From assembly GCF_029854155.1 (NCBI RefSeq), contig NZ_CP122958.1:186001-250000 (forward strand): a DNA stretch of 64,000 nucleotides, written 5' to 3'. Below are positions 47,655 through 56,240 of this stretch, piece by piece (the stretch's first letter is position 1; each line of letters starts with the position of its first letter). A program made the position numbers and the translations under genes. Under the pieces are notes generated by a model. It saw only the letters and a program-made list of their open reading frames with translations. It searched no databases and was not told where the DNA came from. Origin of the DNA: Methanonatronarchaeum sp. AMET-Sl. GTDB lineage: Archaea > Halobacteriota > Methanonatronarchaeia > Methanonatronarchaeales > Methanonatronarchaeaceae.

Positions 47655-48428
47655 ATGACATACATTGAGTTTATAGGTCCACCAGGAGCGGGTAAATCGA
47701 GTTTGCACAAAAAAATAACCAAAAAAAGCAATATATACGGTGGGACTCCTGAAAAAGCTTCTGAAAGGGCGTTTTTAGATAATTCAATATTTGACACTAA
47801 CATACCTAAACACTATCAGATTTTATATCAGTTTTTTCCAACCCCATTAAAGAAAATCTTTTCAAAAAAAGTTCTTAGAAATTATTTATCACCCTTTGTT
47901 TTAACTGATTTTATGTTAGAACACCAAGAGTTCTTGGAAGTTCTAAAAGATATCTTGAAAAAAGAATATTATAAAAAAGAAAGGGTTTTACAAATCATAT
48001 TGAAAAAAAGTGAAAACTATCAGTTAGGTATTTCAACTATTAGAGAGAATGAAAAGTTACTTTTAGATGAAGGATTTGCAATGGGTGCTGCTATTATCTT
48101 ATGGTTAAGTAAAACGAAGGATTTTTCTTTTCAAAATTATTTTAAAACCATTCAAAAGTATTTTAATGCTGTCCCAATTCCAAAAACCCTTATCTATGTT
48201 AATTGTCCGCCCAAATTATGTATTAAAAGACAAAAAAATCGAAGTAACGTTATCGTTGAACAAAATTGGGGTGAAATGTTAAATCTTCAAATCAAACATC
48301 AAAAAGCTTGTGAAAAAGTAATTAAATACCTGAAAAAAGAGAAAGAAGTTCAAATTATTAATATTCAAAACGAAGGAGAAATAGAAGAAAATAAATATAA
48401 ACTAAATGAAGTAATACAAAATTTATAG
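47655..48428 (+). CDS. P-loop NTPase, kinase-like, in glycan context
   Basis: 257 residues. Walker A IEFIGPPGAGKSSLHKKI sits at the very start (residues 3-20), then an all-helical middle. LLLDEGFAMGAAIILWL could be Walker B, and TLIYVNCPPKLCIKRQKNRS is an LID-like Arg-rich segment as in thymidylate and small-molecule kinases. Proteins like this are found in polysaccharide loci; the substrate is unknown. The ORF opens at 47601, but ATG at 47655 starts right at the beta strand before the P-loop. Confidence 0.7.
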   Translation: MTYIEFIGPPGAGKSSLHKKITKKSNIYGGTPEKASERAFLDNSIFDTNIPKHYQILYQFFPTPLKKIFSKKVLRNYLSPFVLTDFMLEHQEFLEVLKDILKKEYYKKERVLQIILKKSENYQLGISTIRENEKLLLDEGFAMGAAIILWLSKTKDFSFQNYFKTIQKYFNAVPIPKTLIYVNCPPKLCIKRQKNRSNVIVEQNWGEMLNLQIKHQKACEKVIKYLKKEKEVQIINIQNEGEIEENKYKLNEVIQNL

Positions 48429-48484
48429 TTTTTATCATATATTTTAGCCATAAAATAATACATAAATCCATTAAATATGAAAAT

Positions 48485-49414
48485 ATGTCTAAAATAAAAA
48501 AATCATTAAAAATTATTAAACAACAAGGATTGAAAAATTTTGGCCAAGAAATTTGCAAATATACTTTATTAGAAAGCCCTATCTCTTCGTTTTTGAAAAC
48601 AATATTAGGTGAGAAGACAAACCATGAGTTTTATAATTATTTCAACTTGGGTTACTGGCCTAATATAAAAACCCCCGAGACCTTTAATGAGAAACTGTTA
48701 CATCGTAAATTGTATACAAATAACAAGCTTTTTTCCATTGTTGAGGATAAATTTAACGCTAGGAGCTATGTTAATAGAAAACTAGAAAATGATATTCTAC
48801 CAGACCTATATCATGTCACAGAAGATCCAGAAACTATACCTTTCCAAGAACTTCCTGATGAATACGTTATAAAGCCAACACACTTGAGTGGACCAGTAAT
48901 CATACTGGATAAAGATACTGACCTTGAAGAAAAAGAAATAAAAGATAAGTGTAGTGATTGGCTAAAAATAAATCATGGGAAAAAAAACAAAGAGTACTGG
49001 TACGAACAAATAAAACCACGTATAATCGTAGAAGAAAGACTCAAAACTGAGGACTCTTATGTGCCCTTGGACTTTAAATTTTTTGCTTTTCATAATAAAG
49101 TAGAGTATATCCAGGTTGATTTTGATAGATATGATAACCATAGAAGGACAATATTTGATAAAAATTGGATTGCTCAGAACTTTAAAATAAAATATCCAAA
49201 AGGACCTAAAATTCAAAAACCAAGTAATTTAGAAGAAATGATTGAAATAGCAGAAAAACTAAGTGCAGATTTTAATTTCATACGAGTTGATTTATATAGT
49301 CTAAACAATGAACGAATCGTTTTTGGGGAATTAACCGTGTGCCCAGAATCAGGTGCAGCAAAAATTAGGCCCTTAAAATATGATTACAAACTAGGTGATT
49401 TATGGAGAAAATAA
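48485..49414 (+). CDS. TupA-like ATP-grasp protein
   Basis: 309 residues matching the TupA-like ATP-grasp family: FYNYFNLGYWPNIKTPETFN, then EKLLHRKLYTNNKLF, YVIKPTHLSGPVIILDKD (ATP-binding lysine), RIIVEERLKTEDSYVPLDFK and FGELTVCPESGAAK. Family members add amino acids or similar groups to cell-envelope polymers (TupA in teichuronopeptide synthesis). Here it would modify the surface glycan. Starts 56 bases after the P-loop gene, likely the same unit. Confidence 0.82.
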   Translation: MSKIKKSLKIIKQQGLKNFGQEICKYTLLESPISSFLKTILGEKTNHEFYNYFNLGYWPNIKTPETFNEKLLHRKLYTNNKLFSIVEDKFNARSYVNRKLENDILPDLYHVTEDPETIPFQELPDEYVIKPTHLSGPVIILDKDTDLEEKEIKDKCSDWLKINHGKKNKEYWYEQIKPRIIVEERLKTEDSYVPLDFKFFAFHNKVEYIQVDFDRYDNHRRTIFDKNWIAQNFKIKYPKGPKIQKPSNLEEMIEIAEKLSADFNFIRVDLYSLNNERIVFGELTVCPESGAAKIRPLKYDYKLGDLWRK

Positions 49415-49568
49415 CATAACTATTTGAACTATAATTAATCGTATATTGTTTACAATCAATGGTTCTCATTTTATAAAAAATTCTTCCAATTCTACTTAGG
49501 TATATCCCTCTATCTCACCACCGATCATTGCATTATACAGTTTAACTCCCTTGCCTTCTAATATAATT

Positions 49569-49740
49569 TTAGCAACAGTATTTGCCTTTTAATTTCCTCG
49601 TTAAAATACTTAAACAAAATCTTGTTTCATTAAGATTCATCAAAATGGTCTTTTCGATATAACTGTAATAAGCCGAGCCAACAGCATCATCAAACAAAAA
49701 ATATGGTTTTTAAGCTTTTTATTGCTATCTCTAATTTACC
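49569..49740 (-). pseudogene. Remnant resembling the C-terminus of an IS66-type transposase
   Basis: Minus-strand conceptual translation, with one shift, reads GKLEIAIKSLK then YFLFDDAVGSAYYSYIEKTI and LMNLNETRF. This is like the IS66 C-terminal pattern (LEI...; F..d..GS.A..YS.IE..k.N.l). No start, upstream part or terminal repeats are seen. Marks past insertion here. Alternative: chance similarity. Confidence 0.35.
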
Positions 49741-49767
49741 ATCATATCAGTTTAAAAATTTTTGTAG

Positions 49768-49968
49768 GTACGGACCCGAGGGGATAAAATCGCTATAGCG
49801 ACCGTATATCCGTTATTACGGTTGCTATGTAGTTGGTTACCAAAAAACAAACCAAATCGATTCGATAACATAATTATCAATGATAAAATGGACGTAAAAC
49901 CATATAAAACTTTGGAAAACACATTTAAAAATCGTGATATAACCACATCAAAAACCCTAAAACCATAA
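49768..49968 (+). other. Open frame without start codon, unknown
   Basis: 66 codons between stops with no usable start near its beginning, reading KIAIATVYPLLRLLCSWLPK in its first part. Not recognised. The first bases have a perfect 12-base palindrome TCGCTATAGCGA (49790-49801) and CCGTA/TACGG arms (49802-49806, 49817-49821). Slightly richer in GC than its surroundings. Possibly a fragment of a lost gene. Confidence 0.25.
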
Positions 49969-50489
49969 AAAACCAGTTATTGATAGAGATATGTTGAAGA
50001 AAAAATTAGTTTTTAAAAAAAATAGAGTTAACTTAGATTTCTTATACAGATATTAAATAAACAAGAGCTTTATAGTAAAACTGGAGTGATGGCGGTCAAA
50101 TTAAATTAGAATTTGGTAAACTATTTTTACTCTATTAAAACCAGATTCTTGGCCAACTTCTGAATGGATTAGCAAAAATTAAAACTAATTCAAATGATTG
50201 TTCCCTTTTTCAAATAATACATTCAAATAATAAAACGTTATTTAAGTTTCAATAAAACTCTCCTATCAGAAATAAGTAATAGATTACTACTGGTTTTGAT
50301 TTCATTGATTTCGTTTTCCTAATTGATATCAGATATTGAAATAGATTAAACCATCAGGAGGGGGGTTTCTTAGCCTTTTGACATTATCTTTTGATTAAAT
50401 TTGCCTAAAAATATACAAAATATAGCCTTTAATTCAAAAAAAGAAGACTTAAGGTTCTTGAGCAAATTAAGTCTTAGGGGATTATAAAG

Positions 50490-51255
50490 ATGGATATTGA
50501 AGATTACATTAGTAAATTAAAAAAGTCAGAATTTTCCGATTATTTGGAATTAGATAAAAAAAGACGAAATCAAGTATATGAAAGCACATAAATATAGATT
50601 TGAAAAAATATTAGATAGATTACCTGAATCCTCAAAAGAATTGAATTTACTTGATATAGGGACAACTCCTTTTACTCTTTTTCTTAAAGAAAAATATCCA
50701 GACTATGAGATTTCAACTTTAGATCGGACTGATTTAATGGAAAATCGGTGTAAGGAGAAAGATATCGAATTTAAGTCTTGTAATCTTGATAAAGTTTCAA
50801 TTCCATTTGAAGATAATCAATTTGATATAGTTATTTTTACGGAGGTATTAGAACATATTTTTGCACCACCTAGTAAAGTATTAAATGAGATAAATAGAAT
50901 ACTAAAAAACAATGGTAAATTGATTATAAGTGTTCCTAATATTGCCAGTTTACATCGAAGAGTGAAACTTTTATTGGGTAGAAATCCATTACCTCATCCA
51001 GATAACCAATTTAAGAAAGATTGGGTTCATGGCCATGGTCATCTTCATCTATACACAAGAAAAGAGCTAATTTCAATATTAAAAGATTCCGACTTTAAAA
51101 TTAAATCAAAAAAGTTTTTACAACCAAACATATTATCTAATCCAAAAAATGAAGGAAGCACTACCCGTATAGTAAAGACCATTTATTATACTATCACAAA
51201 GTTGTTTCCACCTTTCAGAAACATTATCTTTGTTGAATGTATAAAAAATGCATAA
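50490..51255 (+). pseudogene. Class I SAM-dependent methyltransferase, split by a one-base frameshift
   Basis: The start ATG at 50490 has AGGGGATT six bases upstream and reads MDIEDYISKLKKSEF, then LELDKKRRNQVYEST and stop at about 50591. From 50578 another frame continues HKYRFEKILDRLPESS, with motif I LLDIGTTPFTLFLKEKY, motif II-like FDIVIFTEVLEHIFAPP and ILKNNGKLIISVPN. Removing one A near 50585 joins them smoothly (VYES-HKYRF). So the gene is either inactivated, or this is a base error, or the downstream frame is translated from ATG 50578 with no visible ribosome site. About 255 residues if whole. Confidence 0.7.
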
Positions 51256-51285
51256 ACCTTATATATCGCTCTGAAATTCAAGATT

Positions 51286-52025
51286 TTATTTGTTATTTTT
51301 TGCTTGAATAAAAAGAAGAGGGTTTAATTGTTTTAATTTTTTAACGGGCCAACCATATATAGATACGTTATCAAATATGGATTTCAATTCATTAATTGTA
51401 TATGTGTAATTGTAATATCGATGTCCTGTTCCATGCTTATTTCTGGGAACGGTCTTTAGAAATTCCTCCAAGGAATAATCAAAATAACGAGAGACTCCAT
51501 TAGGTGTACCTCCCCTATTTGGATATACAAAATTCTTGGCTAAAAAACGTATTAACCCAGAAAAACCAACTTCAACCGGAGCAGTCAGATATAAAGCTCC
51601 ATCGTTATTCAGACACCTATCAACTTCAGTAAAAAAATTAATTCTCTTATCTTCTGGAATATGTTCCACGACTCCAGCTCCTATTACAACATCAAACAAG
51701 TTTGATTTAAATGGGAGAGGGGGTGCTTGACCTCAATACTATTTAGACCTTTATCTTTTGCAATTCTAGCTTTTTTTTGGTTGATTTCTAAGGTAAAAAC
51801 TTCTTCAAATTCATTTGAAAGAATTTTTGATTCGAGTTCAGAATAACCTGAACCAATGGACAACATATATCTTCCGGACGGAATAATTTTTGAAAAGTCT
51901 CTTAGGCGTTTTATATTATAATGCTTAATAATTTTCCTACGAAGCTTTGTCGGACTTTTCTTTCTTCGGCTTTCAGACGGATCAAAATTATCATTCTCAA
52001 TCATTGAATCTACCTTAATCTTCAA
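51286..52025 (-). pseudogene. Second class I methyltransferase, broken by a frameshift
   Basis: The first part (ATG 52025) has motif I RYMLSIGSGYSELESKIL and FTLEINQKKARIAKDKG, then runs into a wrong frame and stops near 51684. The second part (from about 51699) reads FDVVIGAGVVEHIPEDKRIN, GALYLTAPVEVG and ends KQLNPLLFIQAKNNK. The two fit one methyltransferase of about 245 residues. The break falls at a GC run (plus strand GGGAGAGGGGGTGC, 51713-51726), where slippage or a sequencing error is likely. Convergent with the first broken methyltransferase. Confidence 0.7.
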
Positions 52026-52088
52026 AAATTAAATAATTTTACTTGCATTTAACAAAAAAAAGAATTCTTATTAAATTTTTATTTAAAA

Positions 52089-52100
52089 GTTTAATATATC
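52089..52100 (+). promoter_or_regulatory. TATA box before the two-gene membrane unit
   Basis: TTTAATATATCT at 52089-52100, about 23-34 bases before the ATG at 52123, fits an archaeal promoter with a short leader. Confidence 0.4.
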
Positions 52101-52122
52101 TTCATTTATTATATTTAATAAG

Positions 52123-52587
52123 ATGGATAAAATTAGGATGGGTAAGCGTTTGTTGTTTGTTTTGGTTTTATTGGTTGGGTTGTTTTTTCTTAATGTTGGG
52201 TATGCTGAGTATCAAGTAGAGAACGAGATTTTGGCGGAGGAGCTTGCTGAGGGTTATGGTGAGTATGTTGGTGGTGAGTTTAGTGGTTCTGGTGAAGTGG
52301 TAAGTGTTTCTCCCCTTGTTATTTCTATTGAGTATGGTTTGGATAGTGAGTTTAGGTTGGAGTTGGTTGGGGTTGATCGGGATGTTGAGGAAGGTGAGAT
52401 TTTATCGGTTTATGGTGTTCTGGAGCCAGATGAAACCCTTGAAGTAAAAGACATGGTAGTTCAAAGCCAAACCGATTACCTCTATATGTATCTAGTTTCT
52501 ATATTCGGTTTATTAATTACGTTGGGGTTGTTTTTCCGGTACTGGAAACCCGACTTCAACAAACTGGTGTTTAGGAGGAGAGAGTGA
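52123..52587 (+). CDS. Small membrane protein with extracytoplasmic beta domain, unknown
   Basis: 154 residues. An N-terminal helix (RLLFVLVLLVGLFFLNVGYA) acts as a signal or anchor, residues 30-115 form a beta-rich domain (VVSVSPLVISIEYGLD, ILSVYGVLEPDETLEV, OB-like), and a second helix LYMYLVSIFGLLITLGLFF ends before a basic tail. Topology suggests the middle is outside the cell. Not recognised as a named family. The stop overlaps the next start (TGATG), so they are coupled. The gene is G/T-rich at the 5' end, as in the core. Confidence 0.65.
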   Translation: MDKIRMGKRLLFVLVLLVGLFFLNVGYAEYQVENEILAEELAEGYGEYVGGEFSGSGEVVSVSPLVISIEYGLDSEFRLELVGVDRDVEEGEILSVYGVLEPDETLEVKDMVVQSQTDYLYMYLVSIFGLLITLGLFFRYWKPDFNKLVFRRRE

Positions 52588-53078
52588 TGGCAGACCTATT
52601 CACCCACATAGCAACTGTTTTTATTATCCTGAAATTACTTTCCTGGAAAACAGAGTTTATAGAAGATAAACTAATACCAGTTGGGATGATAGGAGCTATA
52701 ATACCAGACCTATCAAGACTCGAAATTATAATACCAAGCCCAATAATAGAACAACTCGGCATTCACTACACATGGTTCGGCCTACACACTCTTGTAGGAG
52801 CCACAATAACCTCAATCATACTAACTTTGTTTTTTGAAAAGCAACATAGAACTAAAGTCCTAATCCTATTGGTTTTTGGAGTAATATCCCACTTAACCCT
52901 AGACTTCTTTCTAATATCACCCTCTCCAGAACAATACGCAATACTATATCCTCTTGCTTGGGAACCACCAACAATCGGGATATATCTATCCACAGATAAA
53001 ATACCAGCAATACTAACAGGAACAGCAGCAACAACCATAATACTGATTGAAAAAACCCGAAAAAACAAAAGACAGTAA
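52587..53078 (+). CDS. YdjM/DUF457-type membrane-bound metal-dependent hydrolase-like protein
   Basis: About 163 residues and four hydrophobic helices. MADLFTHIATVFIILKLL at the start, IIPDLSRLEIIIPSPI, HYTWFGLHTLVGATITSII and LLVFGVISHLTLDFFL give the family's conserved His and Asp positions (D-x-x-T-H; P-D; LH; SHLTLD). The biochemical activity of this family is not established. Coupled to the preceding membrane protein through TGATG. Confidence 0.75.
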   Translation: MADLFTHIATVFIILKLLSWKTEFIEDKLIPVGMIGAIIPDLSRLEIIIPSPIIEQLGIHYTWFGLHTLVGATITSIILTLFFEKQHRTKVLILLVFGVISHLTLDFFLISPSPEQYAILYPLAWEPPTIGIYLSTDKIPAILTGTAATTIILIEKTRKNKRQ

Positions 53079-53211
53079 ATAAAAATACCCAAGATTTTTA
53101 GGTAAATAGTTAAATCACTTCAACCAAAATAATGAACATTAGCTGAAAAAATAGTTTTCTAACTATCTGTTTCCTTTCTTAATAAGTGGTTTTCACTTTT
53201 GTTCAGGAGTT

Positions 53212-53900
53212 TTGTTTGTAGATAAGTTTGTTGTGACAACAAGTTGGGATGGCGGTCATCCTCTTGACTTAAAACTGGCTAAACTATTAACGAAATACGA
53301 TATACCGAGAACATTCTACATACCAATAGACAATATCGAAAGGAAAAACATGGACTCTAAACAGATTAAGGATATATCTAAGGAGTTTGAAATTGGAGGG
53401 CATACATACCACCATAAAAGAAAGAACTATCTAAAAAAGAAGCATACCAAGAAATCAATTAATTCTGCTATCCAGGAGGAAAATATAACAAAAACCATCC
53501 CGAAATAGTTGAAAAAGCAGGATTCAAACTATCCAGGACAACAAAACCAATCTGATACACAAACCAACAAAAACCCTTTGAACTAGGAACAACCGTACAA
53601 GTTGGATCGATCCATCGAGGACATTATATAGGCTATTTAAAGAAAATCAGATCGATGGAAGATTTGGGTTTACCGATAAAATTAATTTTAAAGAAAAGAG
53701 CATTTGGCGGTTGGTTTGACATAGCAGAAAGGTCAATAGAAATCCTCAGGGAAAAAGGAGGAATGTTCCATCTACGGGGGCATTCCTGGAGTATAGACAA
53801 AAGAAACAACTGGCAAAAACTGGAAAGAATACTCAAAAAACTATCAGAGATTGAAGACACAACCTACGTCAACAATGCAGAGCTAATTAGATACTTATAA
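53212..53900 (+). pseudogene. Polysaccharide deacetylase (NodB-type), broken
   Basis: The first frame reads VVTTSWDGGHPLDLKLAKLL, then YDIPRTFYIPIDNIE and FEIGGHTYHHKRKNYL: the catalytic-Asp region and the metal HxxxH-like site of NodB deacetylases. It then shifts frame near 53480; the continuation HPEIVEKAGFKLSRTTKPI meets an in-frame TGA at about 53552. The last part, in frame again from about 53655, reads LKKRAFGGWFDIAERSIEIL, GGMFHLRGHSWSID and ends VNNAELIRYL. Two lesions make this a dead gene. Length if restored is about 229 residues. Confidence 0.75.
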
Positions 53901-53914
53901 TTAGGAGGGTTTAT

Positions 53915-54169
53915 CTGGTTAATATAGAAGTCAAAAGCTATAATTCTATATCTATGGTGGATAAAAAGCAATGGAACAATTTAGTTGAACAAAGAAATCT
54001 AGGAAGTCTTTTACATAGGTATGAATGGATAAAATCTGCTAAAGAATCGCTTAATAATGATTTTAGACATATTTTTGACTTCAAAAAACAAAACCCAATT
54101 GGTATATTCCTAAACGCCATCAAAAAAATTAAATTAACTCCATTTAAGGCAGAATTAAGATATTTATAG
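53915..54169 (+). pseudogene. N-terminal fragment of a FemAB/GNAT-like transferase
   Basis: After AGGAGGG (53903-53909) the frame reads VNIEVKSYNSISMVDKKQWN, then NLVEQRNLGSLLHRYEWIKS and DFRHIFDFKKQNPIGIF and stops at 54169. This is the typical first 80 residues of FemAB-like acyl/aminoacyltransferases of glycan loci, which normally run on to about 330 residues. The expected start codon is CTG or GTT, so the start is lost as well; ATG at 53954 gives only 71 residues. A truncated remnant. Confidence 0.6.
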
Positions 54170-54170
54170 G

Positions 54171-55121
54171 TTATTTTGTTTCTTTTTTGATTTTATGTAG
54201 CATATAAAGATGATATATGTTTGTAAGTTTGCCTTTGATGCTTTGGTTTTTAGTATTTTTTATTTTATTTCTTTCTGTTATAACGTATTCTTTTAATAGA
54301 TTTTTTATGATTTTTTTGTCTATATTATTTATTTTTGAATCTATTTCGTTTTGATAGCCTTCTGCAAATTGTTCAAACAGTTTTTCTGGTGACCACCAGT
54401 CAAGTGGTAAAAAATTAAAATGAGGATACAAATTTAGTCTGTATAGAGAGTATTTGAACCTTGCTAAATCTATGTGAGGTGGACCTATACATCCTTTTTT
54501 CGATGGACTGGGAAAATCGATTAGATATGCTTTGTCATTCTTAACTAATATATTATCAGGGCTTATATCTCCAAATGTGCTTGATACATAATTTAATCTA
54601 CTTTTTTTCAATCGTCTTAAAGAAATCTTTGTTTCTCCCCTTATTCTCCAATAACTGCAATAGTTCTCTAAATTTTTCTTAGATTTCCAATCCGGTTTAA
54701 TAAAAGTCTTGTGGAATTTTGCTAATCCATTACCAACCGACTTAAGAATCATTGATAAATAATCAGAATCTACTGGTTTTCTTCTAAGAAGAAGTTTTCT
54801 TAAATCATTTCCTTCAATATAGTCCATTACTAAGATATCTCTATCTAAATCAACTTTCCTTACTTTAGGACAGTTAATATTTTTTTGTTCTGGATTATTT
54901 TCAAGGGTTTGATGGAAAATTTTTTGGTAATAATATTCGTTAGACGTTCCTAAATGACCTTCTCCATGTTATGGATAATTCTTCAGCAAATACTTTTGTT
55001 TTTTATCATTATCTAAAAAAACGTATAGCTGTGTTTTACCTGAATGAGAATGATTAACTATTTTGAAATTCGAATGATTTAGGAAATTCTCAATAAAACT
55101 AATAATTTCTTCATGCTCCAT
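54171..55121 (-). pseudogene. Kinase-like (phosphotransferase) protein with one in-frame TAA
   Basis: From ATG 55121 the frame reads MEHEEIISFIENFLNHSNF, later KQKYLLKNYP, meets TAA at 54971-54969, and continues without shift through SNEYYYQKIFHQTLENN, ILVMDYIEGNDLRKLLL, STFGDISPDNILVKND and KAYLIDFPSPSKKG. These are the protein-kinase-like hallmarks: the ATP-binding lysine, a D-x-S-x-x-N catalytic loop and a DF-type metal motif, as in LPS core kinases or aminoglycoside phosphotransferases. A fragment from ATG 54827 (218 residues) would lack the ATP lysine. Most likely inactivated. About 317 codons in all. Confidence 0.7.
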
Positions 55122-55786
55122 TAATCACCAACTCCAGTCAATTAAGATATTATAATAACGAGAACTGTCTTAATTAATTCGATACAATTTAAACTAAACT
55201 TTCCGATTGAATTATTTTTTTTCCTTTAAAAGCTTCTTTAAGACCATAATTATCTCATTAATCTTAAATAGAATTAAATTTAACCTATAAGTAGCTATAG
55301 CTGTATAGAAACTATTCGATGATACTCCAAGGTATGTAGATTTGTAAAAAAATAAGCATAAAAGCTTAAATTCAGTAAAATATATTTGATTTAAGTAGAT
55401 TTTTAAACTTTAACCTTTATTTAATTGTTTTATTTAATATATCGATTGGTTTTTGACAAAATTATCAATTGGAAGCCATTCAATCGGCGACAGAATTAAT
55501 TAAATTAACAACGGTATAGTATTCAATATAAAGTTTATACTCTATATAATACTGTATATAGAAAGTAGGAGGTCTTTAAAAATAATATAGTGTTATAGTG
55601 TTCCTTTTGGTAAGGAGATAATTGGTTTATCTCAAGAAAACAAAAAAGCAAATTTGTGATTAAAGATTAAAATGATTTACCAAAACTTTTTATACTTAAA
55701 TTGGAATGACGTAGGTAAATTTGATTCATCAATGGAATTAAAAACCATGGGGAACAAAGAGACTTGGTATAAAGTGGAGGCATAAA
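55122..55786. other. AT-rich intergenic stretch with a possible short ORF
   Basis: No firm gene in 665 bases. A TATA-like TTTTTATACTT lies at about 55686-55696. A 37-codon frame (ATG 55672 to TAA 55785, ending NKETWYKVEA) crosses it, so more likely only its last 17 codons (from ATG 55732) could be made as a leader. It ends one base before the next ATG. GGAGG at 55776-55780 inside it is the ribosome site for the membrane protein at 55787. Confidence 0.4.
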
Positions 55787-56086
55787 ATGTTTTTAGGGTT
55801 ATATGGTTTTTTAACAGTGGTTTTGCTAACAACAAGCTTTTTTATTTTGCTAGCTGGAGTTTTCATGGCTTATTTCGGTAGAGGTAAAAGCAGAAAAAAA
55901 GGGATATACCTAGGTATAGGTGGAGTAGTCCTTGGTTTTATTACATATTTAACTTACTACTTTGATTTATGGGGTGGTCAAAGTTTTATAGAGATATTGA
56001 TACCTAGCATCTACTATATAGGTGCGTTCATAATAGGTTTAATAATAGCTATAGGAATTTTCCTATTAATAATAATTAAATCATAA
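55787..56086 (+). CDS. Small three-helix membrane protein, unknown
   Basis: 99 residues with three hydrophobic helices: FLTVVLLTTSFFILLAGVFM, GIYLGIGGVVLGFITYLTYY and IYYIGAFIIGLIIAIGIFLL, joined by short polar loops (RGKSRKKG; DLWGGQS). GGAGG six bases before ATG and a TATA box about 90 bases upstream support real expression. No family recognised. Confidence 0.65.
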   Translation: MFLGLYGFLTVVLLTTSFFILLAGVFMAYFGRGKSRKKGIYLGIGGVVLGFITYLTYYFDLWGGQSFIEILIPSIYYIGAFIIGLIIAIGIFLLIIIKS

Positions 56087-56096
56087 ACTCTTAACC

Positions 56097-56114
56097 AAAT
56101 ATATCTATATAAAC
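56097..56114 (+). promoter_or_regulatory. TATA-like element before the glycosyltransferase at 56241
   Basis: AAATATATCTATATAAAC at 56097-56114 is a strong TATA-like run directly after the small membrane protein. It would give the glycosyltransferase at 56241 a leader of about 100 bases. Confidence 0.4.
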
Positions 56115-56240
56115 AACTTTTGAATTAGATAATTAAGTAGAAGTGGTTTATTGTTTTTTTGGGTTATAATTATTAGATGGAAGTTCAATTAAACTAGCTG
56201 TGTTAATCGGTTGTTTATTTTAGGTTTTTATGGTGGTATT

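Larger units (their letters stand above)
49415..50489. other. Long decayed, non-coding region with gene scars
   Basis: About 1.1 kb without an intact gene. It contains a probable transposase remnant on the minus strand (49569-49740), a start-less open frame (49768-49968) with short palindromes at its beginning, and AT-rich filler. The last 14 bases carry AGGGGATT, the ribosome binding site of the following methyltransferase gene. Confidence 0.5.

Noticed and set aside
54969..54971. In-frame TAA as a possible recoded codon
   Set aside because: Recoding to pyrrolysine uses TAG and to selenocysteine TGA. TAA is used as an ordinary stop throughout, and neighbouring genes are broken as well, so a nonsense mutation is simpler.
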